DNA of 64,000 nucleotides from Stygiobacter sp. RIFOXYC2_FULL_38_25 (GTDB lineage Bacteria > Bacteroidota > Ignavibacteria > Ignavibacteriales > Melioribacteraceae), in the NCBI GenBank assembly GCA_001803165.1, contig MHAZ01000012.1:62001-126000 (forward strand). Direction: 5' to 3'. Shown piece by piece: positions 25,629 through 33,858 of the stretch. Under the pieces are notes generated by a model that saw only the letters and a program-made list of their open reading frames with translations, searched no databases and was not told the origin of the DNA. Within the stretch, counting starts at the first letter, position 1; each line of letters begins with the position of its first letter. Made by a program: the position numbers and the translations under genes.

Positions 25629-26672
25629 TTATTCCGGAGTTGCAAAACGGAAATTAAGAGAACTGCTGGAAACGAATTTACTCCCATCTTTTTTAATTAG
25701 CCCAAGTGAAATATCCGCCCATACACCATTCGTTACATTGTATTCATAACCAATGTTAAGCGAATAAGAGGGAAACATTTCTGAAGCTACTTTTATATCT
25801 GCCTCCAAAAACAATTTTTGATTGTTCGTTCCGTAATAGCCTCTAACGCCAAGACTACCTTCGGATTTTTTTAACTCGTCTTTATCATTTTTGGATACAC
25901 CGCCGTTTAATCCGGCAATAATCTGTCCCTCCTTTCCAAGCGGTAGTGCAGCGGAAAACCAAAATTGGTAACTGTTTACGGATAAACTCTTTGCTAGCGA
26001 ATCTCCGGAGAGTGCTGAAGTTGCAAATCCCATTTCGACAATCGGGGCGTTCCAGTTCTTTTCTTTTACACTATCACGAAGGGCATTAATTTTTTTAGAT
26101 ATGTAATCTTTCTTTGCCTCCATACATTCATCCAATAAGATGCTAAAGTTATCGTCTGCAATTTTATCGGCTAATTCGTCCGCACAAGAAGAGTTTAAGT
26201 CATCGCTAGTTTTGCCGATCTTAATTAGTTTTTCTTCATAGTTAGTATTTAGCCTCAAATCTGTATCATCATACAAAGTGAGTCTAACTCCAAGACCAAT
26301 GTGTTTAGCAGAGTTCTCCATAGTCTTTGTTGCGAAAGAAATTCTAGCGCGATAGCAGAGGGGATTTTTTTTATAGTTATCAAGCGAGTTAGCTAAAAGC
26401 AAGCCCGGCGAGATTTCTAAAGCATAATTATCGGGTATTTTTCCACCTTTGAATAAATTGGCTACAGTAACAGCAACTTCTCTTGAACTAGTTGGTCTTA
26501 AAACAGTAGAAGGATCAGTTTGCAGTATTTTGAATGCGGGTGCATCGGGTACTGCATAATCTGCTTTCGCTTTCTTCAAAAAGTCAACCGGATTAACTTG
26601 CGGAAAAAGGTTTACCCACGTAGCAAAAAATAGTAAACATAGTAGTGCCTTCGTGTTTTTAACAAGTTTCAT
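25629..26672 (-). CDS. Exported protein of unknown function, possibly outer-membrane
   Basis: 347 residues with a signal peptide (ALLCLLFFATWVNLFPQ) and a strong GGAGAG ribosome site. The middle has a charged helical part with two KISKKI-type stretches (ECMEAKKDYISKKINALRDSVKEKN). The C-terminal half is strand-like with repeated aromatic and glycine positions (YQFWFSAALPLGKEGQIIAGLNGGVS, LFLEADIKVASEMFPSYSLNIGYEYNV, SLNFRFATPE). The terminal phenylalanine-containing strand suggests a beta-barrel or surface protein. No known family. Third gene of the LCAT-like cluster, 33 nt before the membrane-protein gene. Confidence 0.7.
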   Translation of the reverse strand: MKLVKNTKALLCLLFFATWVNLFPQVNPVDFLKKAKADYAVPDAPAFKILQTDPSTVLRPTSSREVAVTVANLFKGGKIPDNYALEISPGLLLANSLDNYKKNPLCYRARISFATKTMENSAKHIGLGVRLTLYDDTDLRLNTNYEEKLIKIGKTSDDLNSSCADELADKIADDNFSILLDECMEAKKDYISKKINALRDSVKEKNWNAPIVEMGFATSALSGDSLAKSLSVNSYQFWFSAALPLGKEGQIIAGLNGGVSKNDKDELKKSEGSLGVRGYYGTNNQKLFLEADIKVASEMFPSYSLNIGYEYNVTNGVWADISLGLIKKDGSKFVSSSSLNFRFATPE

Positions 26673-26685
26673 GTCGCTCTCCGGA

Positions 26686-27084
26686 CTAAATTGTTTTTAA
26701 GATTGCAACAAGAGCACCACTCTGAAGATTCTCGCCGGGTGCGATTGACCTAATGCCCGAACTTAAAATCCCATCGTCTATTAATTTACCGTTTTGCTTA
26801 AATAATGCTCTAACTTCGTACTTACCTCCTTCTCCGGTTTGATCAATGACAGTGAAAAAAATCCAGACAGTTTTGCCATCTGACTTTTTTGCAATACCGA
26901 TCACATATTTGTCTTCTTCATCATTGGAATTGTCGCCGGACTTACTAAAGATCACCTGGTTGCTGTTCTTTTCTCGCACTTGAATCTTGTAGGTACATAA
27001 AAGCAATGTGTCAAACTCCAACTCAACTGTAATTGCAGCATCGTTGGGAAGAATGTTAACGAGCTTCTTAACTACTACAGCCAT
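26686..27084 (-). CDS. Small beta-rich protein of unknown function
   Basis: 132 residues without a signal peptide, composed of alternating hydrophobic and polar residues as in a beta-sandwich (AITVELEFDTLLLCTYKIQVREK, KTVWIFFTVIDQTGEGGKYEVRALF). No family recognised. It has a very strong AGGAGGAGAAAA ribosome site. Second gene of the four-gene cluster, 76 nt after the lipase-like gene and 13 nt before the exported-protein gene. Lack of export signal contrasts with both downstream neighbours. Confidence 0.7.
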   Translation of the reverse strand: MAVVVKKLVNILPNDAAITVELEFDTLLLCTYKIQVREKNSNQVIFSKSGDNSNDEEDKYVIGIAKKSDGKTVWIFFTVIDQTGEGGKYEVRALFKQNGKLIDDGILSSGIRSIAPGENLQSGALVAILKTI

Positions 27085-27160
27085 TTTTCTCCTCCTGTTT
27101 GTTAGTTTCCCGTCATCAAAGACGGTGGCTTACTAATTTCTTTTTCTATCAAAGAGAATG

Positions 27161-28462
27161 CTACTCCTTGTAATCCAATTCCATTGGCGGCTGCCATTTA
27201 TCTTTTGTAACGCCGGGAACGCTTCTGCCCCAGGTGTTGCCGTGATAATCTTTTCTTCCGGTAAAATGCCTAACAATTAAGCGGTGAATCATGTTCATAT
27301 TGGGAATCATTCCATGAAAACCGGCAGCTTTGGAAATAATTTTGTCCTGAAATTCCCAGTAACCAAAATCATCCGGTGTAACGCAAACAAGATTTTCCGG
27401 TTTTAGAAAACTTGGTACAGCTCCTTCAAACGGAACGGTGCCGTCACCGGTTAATTTTTTCTCTTCAACATTATTGCTATCCCATTTATTGCTTCTATCG
27501 GATGAACTAAATTCAAAATCGGGACCTTTGGGAGTGGTAACAATCTTTAACCTAACTCTTGTTTCCGTATTAACGCCAACAACTGCAAGCCAATCGTTGC
27601 TAGATAGACCGGCATTCTTTAGTGTAAACGATTCAACTTTATCTCTATGTTTTGACGCTGATGATAAAAGAGCGTTAAATAATTCTTCCGCTTGCTGTTT
27701 TGGATTTTTGCTATTCACAGCATAAAGCCGGATATATTCTTCCAGCGTTTGATAAATACTCCGCTGCCATAATGAAGGATCGTACAAGTTTTTCTGAGGC
27801 AGTTTGGGATCTATTTTTAATCCCGGGCAAGAAGGAAGTAAATGATACAAAGCCGGTGTAACGCGGGCTGATTCTCTTTCACGCGAACTTGGCGACGACA
27901 CTCCCAAATTTGCTGTCCCGGTGGTTACTTTTATCACTGCTTCGTAAGAGCCTTTGAATGGTGTTGCGAGCGTTACAACTTTTGCTACCTTGCAGTTTTT
28001 TCCGGCGGACTGCATGTAACCGGCAATTACTAAGCCGCCCATTGAATGACCAACCAGATTAACTTTTGAATTTTCTGTGTAACCATCCTTTACGTAATTG
28101 CGCATCAGCTTGGTGCGCTCAATTACTTCATCAATAAAAAGTGCAAGCTGCTCTTCAATTAAATCTAACGGCTGCCGCCAATCGTAAGCAAAAGGATAAA
28201 CCGGAACCGGCTTATCTTCCTTCTCGCGTAAGTTGTAACGGAGTTCTTCAGCCAGTTCATTGTATGCGATAGACATAATATTATCGGGCTGAATGCGTGC
28301 CGGCTCATTAACTTCATACCGGCAGTTATCCGGGTGAAGCGAAATTCTTGTGTAATCTTTTGAGAGAACAGACCAAACTGTTTCTGGAGAGATTGGGTAT
28401 TCATCTCTTAGGTTTGTTGCTGTAATGCCTGGAACAATAATAACCGGATTAGGAAGTGCCAT
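27161..28462 (-). CDS. LCAT-like alpha/beta hydrolase (lipase/acyltransferase)
   Basis: 433-residue alpha/beta hydrolase related to lecithin:cholesterol acyltransferases and phospholipid acyltransferases. Evidence: NPVIIVPGITATNL at the N-terminus, VYPFAYDWRQPL (about 88-99), the nucleophile elbow VGHSMGGLV (Ser140), and later GDGTVPF (about 337) and a C-terminal FHGMIPN, where the Asp and His of the triad would lie. It has no signal peptide, so it is probably cytosolic or peripherally attached unless exported by another route. The start follows AAGGAGGCTTT. It is the promoter-proximal gene of the four-gene unit ending at 24487. Substrate is unknown. Confidence 0.82.
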   Translation of the reverse strand: MALPNPVIIVPGITATNLRDEYPISPETVWSVLSKDYTRISLHPDNCRYEVNEPARIQPDNIMSIAYNELAEELRYNLREKEDKPVPVYPFAYDWRQPLDLIEEQLALFIDEVIERTKLMRNYVKDGYTENSKVNLVGHSMGGLVIAGYMQSAGKNCKVAKVVTLATPFKGSYEAVIKVTTGTANLGVSSPSSRERESARVTPALYHLLPSCPGLKIDPKLPQKNLYDPSLWQRSIYQTLEEYIRLYAVNSKNPKQQAEELFNALLSSASKHRDKVESFTLKNAGLSSNDWLAVVGVNTETRVRLKIVTTPKGPDFEFSSSDRSNKWDSNNVEEKKLTGDGTVPFEGAVPSFLKPENLVCVTPDDFGYWEFQDKIISKAAGFHGMIPNMNMIHRLIVRHFTGRKDYHGNTWGRSVPGVTKDKWQPPMELDYKE

Positions 28463-28622
28463 AGCAAAGCCTCCTTATTATGGTTGGAAGGATTTAGAAT
28501 ATATGTTTTGAATAACTGGAATTTGTAACTAGCTTTTAAGTAAATCTACAAACCGTTTTACCACCCGGGAATTCTTGAGAAATTGAAACAATGATACTAG
28601 TTAAAGAACTCGAATTAAAAAA

Positions 28623-28762
28623 TCATGTTACGCACGAAATAATTTTTTGCCACAAAGTCTCCAAGGCACAAAGGAAAAATTCAAAATTTACTTGCTTATT
28701 CAAAATTTCTTAGTGCCTTGGTGTCTTAGTGGCGAAGTTATTTGAGTTAATGCGTAACATGA
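28623..28762. mobile_element. 140-bp MITE-like hairpin element
   Basis: Perfect 12-bp terminal inverted repeats TCATGTTACGCA (28623-28634) and TGCGTAACATGA (28751-28762). The interior is itself nearly palindromic: GCCACAAAGTCTCCAAGGCA near 28649 pairs with GTGCCTTGGTGTCTTAGTGG near 28713. No target duplication recognised. It ends one base before the stop codon of a small minus-strand gene. Confidence 0.75.
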
Positions 28763-28763
28763 G

Positions 28764-28943
28764 TTAAAAATTTATGTTCGTGCTGTTAATGAGCTTGCAA
28801 GAACGTTTTCGTTTTTTGATATTTTCTAAAACTTGATGATTAAAAATTGTGTCTGGATTTGCCGTTGCAGAATGAAAGGAATAGTAAGTCATTGCATCAA
28901 TAACAATTCTTAAAGGAATTCGGTTTTCATTATCAACTTCCAT
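28764..28943 (-). CDS. Possible small protein truncated by the adjacent element
   Basis: 59 codons from an ATG at 28943 that is preceded by AAGGGG at good spacing, coding a basic peptide (VDNENRIPLRIVIDAMTYYSF, then a KKRKRSCK stretch). I recognise no family. The stop codon lies directly beside the 140-bp element at 28623-28762, so the original frame may have been longer and cut by its insertion. From 28944 to 29089 nothing else is seen. Low confidence as a functional gene. Confidence 0.3.
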   Translation of the reverse strand: MEVDNENRIPLRIVIDAMTYYSFHSATANPDTIFNHQVLENIKKRKRSCKLINSTNINF

Positions 28944-29095
28944 TTCAAGCACCCCTTACAAATTCGTGGAATAGGAAGTAGAGTATGTTTCTTTGTAAAC
29001 AACTTAAATAATAAGGGTAGTTTAGTCAATAAAATTGTAACTGTTATATAGAGCCGCATTATTTGTTGTCAATAATTTTGCCAAGATATGTTTTT

Positions 29096-29153
29096 GTAAA
29101 GACGCCATACCCGTCAAGACTCGGTCTTGCCGAGGCTGATATGGCGTCTCTAC
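29096..29153. repeat. Split copy of the GACGCCAT hairpin
   Basis: GTAAAGACGCCATA (29096-29109) and TATGGCGTCTCTAC (29140-29153) are the arms of the palindrome found intact at 31660-31687, here separated by about 30 extra bases. It marks the outer edge of the duplicated DUF5916 3' region. Confidence 0.7.
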
Positions 29154-29167
29154 GTTAATAACATTGA

Positions 29168-29655
29168 CTATGTCCGCCACAAGTAACTCATCTTAAAGAA
29201 AAATCCACGCTGAACTTCGTTGAATGAATTGCTGGCTAAGTATCTGTTTTGCGGCTCATCCCATTCGGTTTTATTATACAAAGAGCCGTAACCCAAATGC
29301 ATTACTGTTCCGGGAACGTATGTGAATGAAACAAGAAAATCCGTAAGCAATTGTTTCTTGAACTTATTGTACTCGGCAATTCCTCTGAAGAATAAATATT
29401 TGTTTACCTGATAAGTCAACCGCTCGCGAATTATGGAATACTCGTAAATCAGTTCATCGTTAGCAGCACGGCGGAAGTCGGAGAATATGAAGCTAGTATA
29501 TGGCTCCATGTTTTGGGTAGGCTGAAAGTTAGTGTAGCAGTAATTCTATTTGAGTAGCCTTGCTAGGGAGAGGAGGAGGAATAGATAGACTGCATTCTTC
29601 TATGAGTAATATTCGAAGCGAGCTCTTTTGTTAACTGTCCGCCGAATGAAACCGC
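29168..29655 (-). pseudogene. 3' fragment of a DUF5916 gene (duplicate of 31704-32190)
   Basis: The last 113 codons (29168-29509) are almost identical to the C-terminus of the intact DUF5916 protein, including FTYVPGTVMHLGYGSLYN. Further upstream the match continues in another frame (VSFGGQLTKELASNITHRRM, against VSFGGQFTRQLSSNITYRRM) to about 29655, with stop codons and indels in between. Similarity is highest at the 3' end and falls upstream. The sequence from 29656 to 29766 codes a valine/isoleucine-rich stretch with no match to the intact gene. Not functional as the parent protein. Together with the intact copy it flanks the deaminase/ATPase gene. Confidence 0.9.
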
Positions 29656-29844
29656 GTCGCCGCCAACCACAGTTACAAAACCTACAACTATGCCAATTGC
29701 TGCAATTTCTATTGCAACTATACCAACAATATCTTTAACTGCATCTGGTTCATTTACAACTTGCATTTGCTAGAACAGATTTTTTCACTTAACTGCCTAA
29801 TCTAAGCACAATTTCCCGGTAGTTTGACTTGCGGCTTGTCCAGA

Positions 29845-29989
29845 TTACAATCTTATTCGTTCCTTATTTTTCTTTCCGGCAGTTTTTCCGGCAAAGTTGC
29901 CGGTATTATTGCCGGAATCAGATTTTATATATTTATAAAAATTCTTTCCGGCAACTTCAAGTGTGATATTGCCGGTATTTATGCCGGAA
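29845..29989 (-). other. Out-of-frame glycine/asparagine-rich tail behind the deaminase/ATPase gene
   Basis: In a frame different from the preceding gene, this stretch codes DSGINTGNITLEVAGKN and DSGNNTGNFAGKTAGKK, two repeats of a DSGxNTGN pattern. At DNA level TTGCCGGTATT.ATGCCGGAA occurs twice. Related ATP-binding proteins often end in such G/N-rich tails, so this may be the former C-terminus lost by a frameshift near 29990, or one reached by frameshifting. A frame that overlaps the gene end by 44 nt exists, but I do not call it a separate gene. Confidence 0.45.
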
Positions 29990-31480
29990 TCAATTAATAA
30001 CAACATATTTTGTAGCCTTACCCTCACCCTCAACCCTTAATAAACCTAAATCGACCATTTTCTTTAGATGATTACGTGCGGTTCTTTCAGAAACATCCAG
30101 TACTTTCAAATACTCCGAAGAAGTAATGCTGCCTTGAATCCTGATCGTCTCATAACCTTCCTTTTCTTTTGGGTTAAGATCTTTCACTTTATCTTGAATT
30201 TCAATTGAAGAAGATTTGGCCCCGGTCTTAGTGTAAATAGTTGTAACAAAATATTGTCCGTCCATCCTAAAAGTTGGCTTTGGCAATTGCCGTACTTCTG
30301 AAAGTTTTTTTAGTTCTTTCATACCTAAACCTAATTCTTCAATAACACTAATCTCATTAAATAGGTAAGCTATTTTAGGGTTACGGCTCTCCGGCGGAAC
30401 ATTATAGTTATTGAACTTCTCAATTGGGTGGATCGGTTTACCGGGACTAAAAATTTCAACGCGGTCTTCGTAAATATAAACTTTTATTGTAGTACCTGTA
30501 ATTGTGTAATCTCTGTGAGCAATTGCATTGTTTATAGTTTCACGAATTACCTCAATTGGCACATCGTAATACTCTTCCCTTTGCATTGTTTTTCGAGAAA
30601 TATGCTTTGGATATATAAGATCGAGATACTTTTGAATCTTCTGAGGTTGCAGTAGGACCGGTCCATCAAAATTTTCTGTTATATCGTCTGCCCCGGGTTG
30701 GTTGATAAAAAATTGAACTCTGGCTTGCGTAAATATGAGTTGAGGGTTCTTGCCAAACAATAATAATCCAAGTCCAGTTGGCTTAGTAATGTTTGTTTTT
30801 ATATTGGTTTCTATAAGGTTAAGTTGAAGTAAGTATTTGTTAAAATCTTTCGAACCCACTTTATAATTAAGTTCTGCACGGTTGATCAGTTCTTCTTGAG
30901 CTTCTAATGAAAAATCATCAAGCGTGACATTTTGTATGGCATTATCAAGAGGGTCGGAACTTTCTTTAATTTCACCTTCGAGTACTTTTTTAGCCTCAGC
31001 TTCAGCATATTTTATAAAATCTTTATTTTCTTTTCTAATTTCTTCAGCCAGATCGGCATCAAAAAATTCCAAATCAATTTTATGTTTATGAAGAATCTTT
31101 ATTCCCTCACCGGCAACCGAAGGGTGCGGGTCTTGAATGCCTATGTAAATTTTTTTTATCCGTGCATTAACTGTTCTGTTTACACAAGCACTTTTGGGTT
31201 GATTTCTTTCAACACACGGTTCTAGGGTAGTATAAAGGATATAATCAGTTAAGGGTAAATTTCTTTGTTTTTTATCTAGAAGAATAAATTCAGCGTGATC
31301 CCCAGAACGAATTTCTCCTCTGTATGCTACATCAATTAATTCACGACCATCTGGAGAAACGAGTACAGCCCCGACTTTGGGGTCGGGTTTATCATCGTGT
31401 TCAGAAATGGATTTCTTCATTTCTTCAACTGCCATCTCCATAAATTCTCGATGTGTAAAAATCTTTTTTTGTTTACCCAT
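29990..31480 (-). CDS. RibD-like deaminase fused to a RecG-like ATP-binding/winged-helix protein
   Basis: 496 residues with two parts. Residues 10-145 are a zinc deaminase domain close to RibD/CMP deaminases: PKVGAVLVSPDG, HAEF (His62, Glu64), TLEPC (Cys89), Cys99, and QDPHPSVAGEGI as in RibD. Residues about 185-420 match the ATPase part of the RecG-like/AlbA-type putative DNA-binding proteins (LGLLLFGKNPQ, EVIRETINNAIAHRDY, RVEIFSPGKPIHP, EELGLGMK), a GHKL-like fold. Residues 440-490 form a winged helix (DVSERTARNHLKKMVDLGLL). The usual N-terminal AlbA_2 domain is replaced by the deaminase. It sits between a DUF5916 gene and a 3' fragment of it. A role in nucleotide-based defence or regulation is inference. 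Confidence 0.85.
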   Translation of the reverse strand: MGKQKKIFTHREFMEMAVEEMKKSISEHDDKPDPKVGAVLVSPDGRELIDVAYRGEIRSGDHAEFILLDKKQRNLPLTDYILYTTLEPCVERNQPKSACVNRTVNARIKKIYIGIQDPHPSVAGEGIKILHKHKIDLEFFDADLAEEIRKENKDFIKYAEAEAKKVLEGEIKESSDPLDNAIQNVTLDDFSLEAQEELINRAELNYKVGSKDFNKYLLQLNLIETNIKTNITKPTGLGLLLFGKNPQLIFTQARVQFFINQPGADDITENFDGPVLLQPQKIQKYLDLIYPKHISRKTMQREEYYDVPIEVIRETINNAIAHRDYTITGTTIKVYIYEDRVEIFSPGKPIHPIEKFNNYNVPPESRNPKIAYLFNEISVIEELGLGMKELKKLSEVRQLPKPTFRMDGQYFVTTIYTKTGAKSSSIEIQDKVKDLNPKEKEGYETIRIQGSITSSEYLKVLDVSERTARNHLKKMVDLGLLRVEGEGKATKYVVIN

Positions 31481-31659
31481 TATAATCTCACAAGATTTCT
31501 TCTAGAGAATCTGATGTTTCTTCTTCAAGTTTTAAAATATCTATTCTTATTTCTTCATGAATAAGTAAAAGTTTTTATTTTAAGAATCAAGTACAATTAT
31601 ATGAACTTTAAGTTTTATGATCTTAATGCAAGATTTAATCATAGATGTGGCATATTTTT

Positions 31660-31687
31660 GTAAAGACGCCATATATGGCGTCTTTAC
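31660..31687. repeat. Perfect 28-bp palindrome downstream of the DUF5916 gene
   Basis: GTAAAGACGCCAT (31660-31672) and ATGGCGTCTTTAC (31675-31687) form a perfect stem with almost no loop, 17 bp after the DUF5916 stop. No T-run follows on the minus strand, so it is not a standard terminator. A split copy occurs at 29096-29153. Confidence 0.75.
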
Positions 31688-31703
31688 ATTATTATAAGAA
31701 GAA

Positions 31704-33848
31704 CTACGTCCTCCACAAATAACTCATCTTAAAGAAAAATCCACGCTGAACTTCGTTGAATGAATCGCTGGCTAAGTATCTGTTTTGCGGCTCATCCCAT
31801 TCGGTTTTATTATACAAAGAGCCGTAACCCAAATGCATAACTGTCCCAGGCACGTAAGTGAATGAAACAAGAAAATCCGTAAGCAATTGTTTCTTGAACT
31901 TATTGTACTCGGCAATTCCCCTGAAGAATAAATATTTGTTTACTTGATATGTTAACCGCTCGCGAATGATTGGATATTCATAAATCAATTCGTCATTGGC
32001 TGAGCGGCGGAAATCCGAAAACACAAAGCTTGTGTATGATTCAATATTCTGCGTGGGGCGTAAAGTCATTGTCGCCGTTAGTCTATTTGAATAGCCTTGA
32101 TATGGTGAAGATGAATAATAAATTGACTGCATTCTTCTGTACGTAATGTTTGAAGAGAGCTGTCTTGTAAACTGTCCGCCGAATGAAACAGCAAAACCAC
32201 CGGTGTTAAATTTTTCTCTTTCAAAGATTTCCGTCGCGTAGATAAATTTAATCTTAGCCGAAAGAGAACCAAACATAAACGCCTGAGCAGATACATGATT
32301 GAACGTTTCCCATTTCTCACTTGGCATATCTTTCAACTGAGCTGAGAATGCTTCCAAATCAATTCTGGAAATGAATGATGAAGTTGGAAATAGTTTTGGT
32401 CTTACCAAACCGGTTAAAGACAAAGCACCGTTTCGAGTTAAATAGCCGGTTTCAACAAAGAAGTCTTGTGAGATATTTTTGAAGGAGAAATCATAATACA
32501 AATCCCGTGAATCCATTGCGTAGCGAAGACTTAACACAGAGCCGTCTTTGGCTTTATCAATCCCGGAATATTTAGTGTTGGAAAAAATGCCATTCCATTC
32601 TAAAGTGCTTGATTGAGTAACGCGGAAAATTCCATCAACAGCCGCAACTCTATTGAAATTATTTTTTGTTTCCCTTCCGGTATAAATAGCGCCAACGTAA
32701 CTATCTTCTGAAAGAGTTCTCTTGAAGCGAAGTATTGGAAAGCTAGCATACTTGCCGTCAATATCATTCGGCAATTCATCCATAGAAAAAAGCGCGGCGA
32801 GTGTATTTTTAGTTCCAAGCTTGCCGGAAAGTTTTAAACCCGTTAGCGGATTAACAATTGTTCTTGTGTGCACCAAAGTCCCAAGCGGATCCACTTCGGA
32901 AGTTCCTAATCCGGCTACGTTAAAAATTTCGCTTCCTTCTAAAAAAAATGGACGCTTCTCCGCAAAAAATAATGAGTAGCGTAAGTTAACATCAACTTGT
33001 CCGGCATCGGATTCAACTTGGCTAAAATCGGGATTGTAAGTCGCATCGAGAATTAAATCAGAAGTGATTCCATACTTTGCGGTTAAGCTCAAATCGCCTT
33101 TGTTTTCCGTGCGTGTAAGTTCATTCTTATTCCTAGCGTATTTATTACTGTAGGTAAATGCCGGCAGCAGTTCGAACAAAGTATAATGTTCCAAATCTCT
33201 GTATTCAAGCGGCGTCATCTGCATAAGAAAAGCCATTCCCAATTTCGGATCAAGTTCCGGGAAGGATGAATGCTCAATCATTCGGCTAACGTAGCGCTCA
33301 AAGAAGATTGACATTGTTACCGGGTTAGCATCCGAGTAACGAATGCTTTTTAGCGGAATTGAAATTTCAATTGAGTAACCGTCCGGCAGCATTTGTCCCG
33401 CGCTGTACCAAACAAAGTCCGCGCTAAAATCTTCAATGCCCGTTGCGTAACGGCTGTCGGTTTGTATTCCATTTGGATTGATATAAAAAGCGTACAATGA
33501 TTGCTGATCGAAAAAAGAATCGAGATTAATGCACACCCAATCATCCGGACGGATATTGTCTCTACTGTTTACTGATGTTTTAATTTTATCCGGCTCGGTA
33601 TCGTAGCATCGGAAAGCAAAGTATAGATTCTCGCTGTCGTAACCGGCGTAAGCAACAGTTTTTTGTGATCCATCTTTTCCAAAATCCGGCGAGAAAGTTT
33701 TGAAAGTTGAAATGGATAAAACATTTTTCCATTCGGCATCTTCCAACTTTCCATCAATTGTTGGCGGAGTTGATATTCGCGTGGGTTTAAGTGCTTCCCC
33801 CGCAAAATTTATTGTTGTGATGAAAAGAAGCAAGAATATCTTTCTCAT
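31704..33848 (-). CDS. Exported DUF5916 protein with CBM9-like domain
   Basis: 714 residues. Signal peptide MRKIFLLLFITTINFAG, then a carbohydrate-binding-family-9-like N-terminal domain (about 25-215; TPPTIDGKLEDAEWKN, AYAGYDSENLYFAFRCYD, DDWVCINLDSF). A long beta-barrel-like DUF5916 region follows (FFAEKRPFFLEGSEIF is the hallmark), ending in an aromatic strand (FFFKMSYLWRT). Typical of outer-membrane proteins of unknown function in Bacteroidota, often near peptidases. It is the last of three genes with 10-bp gaps behind the PD40 and alpha/beta-hydrolase genes. Its 3' end is duplicated at 29168-29655. Confidence 0.88.
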   Translation of the reverse strand: MRKIFLLLFITTINFAGEALKPTRISTPPTIDGKLEDAEWKNVLSISTFKTFSPDFGKDGSQKTVAYAGYDSENLYFAFRCYDTEPDKIKTSVNSRDNIRPDDWVCINLDSFFDQQSLYAFYINPNGIQTDSRYATGIEDFSADFVWYSAGQMLPDGYSIEISIPLKSIRYSDANPVTMSIFFERYVSRMIEHSSFPELDPKLGMAFLMQMTPLEYRDLEHYTLFELLPAFTYSNKYARNKNELTRTENKGDLSLTAKYGITSDLILDATYNPDFSQVESDAGQVDVNLRYSLFFAEKRPFFLEGSEIFNVAGLGTSEVDPLGTLVHTRTIVNPLTGLKLSGKLGTKNTLAALFSMDELPNDIDGKYASFPILRFKRTLSEDSYVGAIYTGRETKNNFNRVAAVDGIFRVTQSSTLEWNGIFSNTKYSGIDKAKDGSVLSLRYAMDSRDLYYDFSFKNISQDFFVETGYLTRNGALSLTGLVRPKLFPTSSFISRIDLEAFSAQLKDMPSEKWETFNHVSAQAFMFGSLSAKIKFIYATEIFEREKFNTGGFAVSFGGQFTRQLSSNITYRRMQSIYYSSSPYQGYSNRLTATMTLRPTQNIESYTSFVFSDFRRSANDELIYEYPIIRERLTYQVNKYLFFRGIAEYNKFKKQLLTDFLVSFTYVPGTVMHLGYGSLYNKTEWDEPQNRYLASDSFNEVQRGFFFKMSYLWRT

Positions 33849-33858
33849 TATGAATCCG

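Noticed and set aside
29563-29766. 67-codon frame as an independent small membrane protein
   Set aside because: Its second half is a clear fragment of the DUF5916 gene and the first half is a short hydrophobic run without start context, so it is part of the pseudogene region.
29845-30033. Separate 62-codon gene MRVRVRLQ...
   Set aside because: Its start lies inside the deaminase/ATPase gene, has no ribosome site, and the coded repeat tail is better explained as a shifted C-terminus.
31660-31687. Rho-independent terminator of the DUF5916 gene
   Set aside because: The hairpin is perfect but is followed by A-rich, not T-rich, sequence on the coding strand; listed as an inverted repeat instead.
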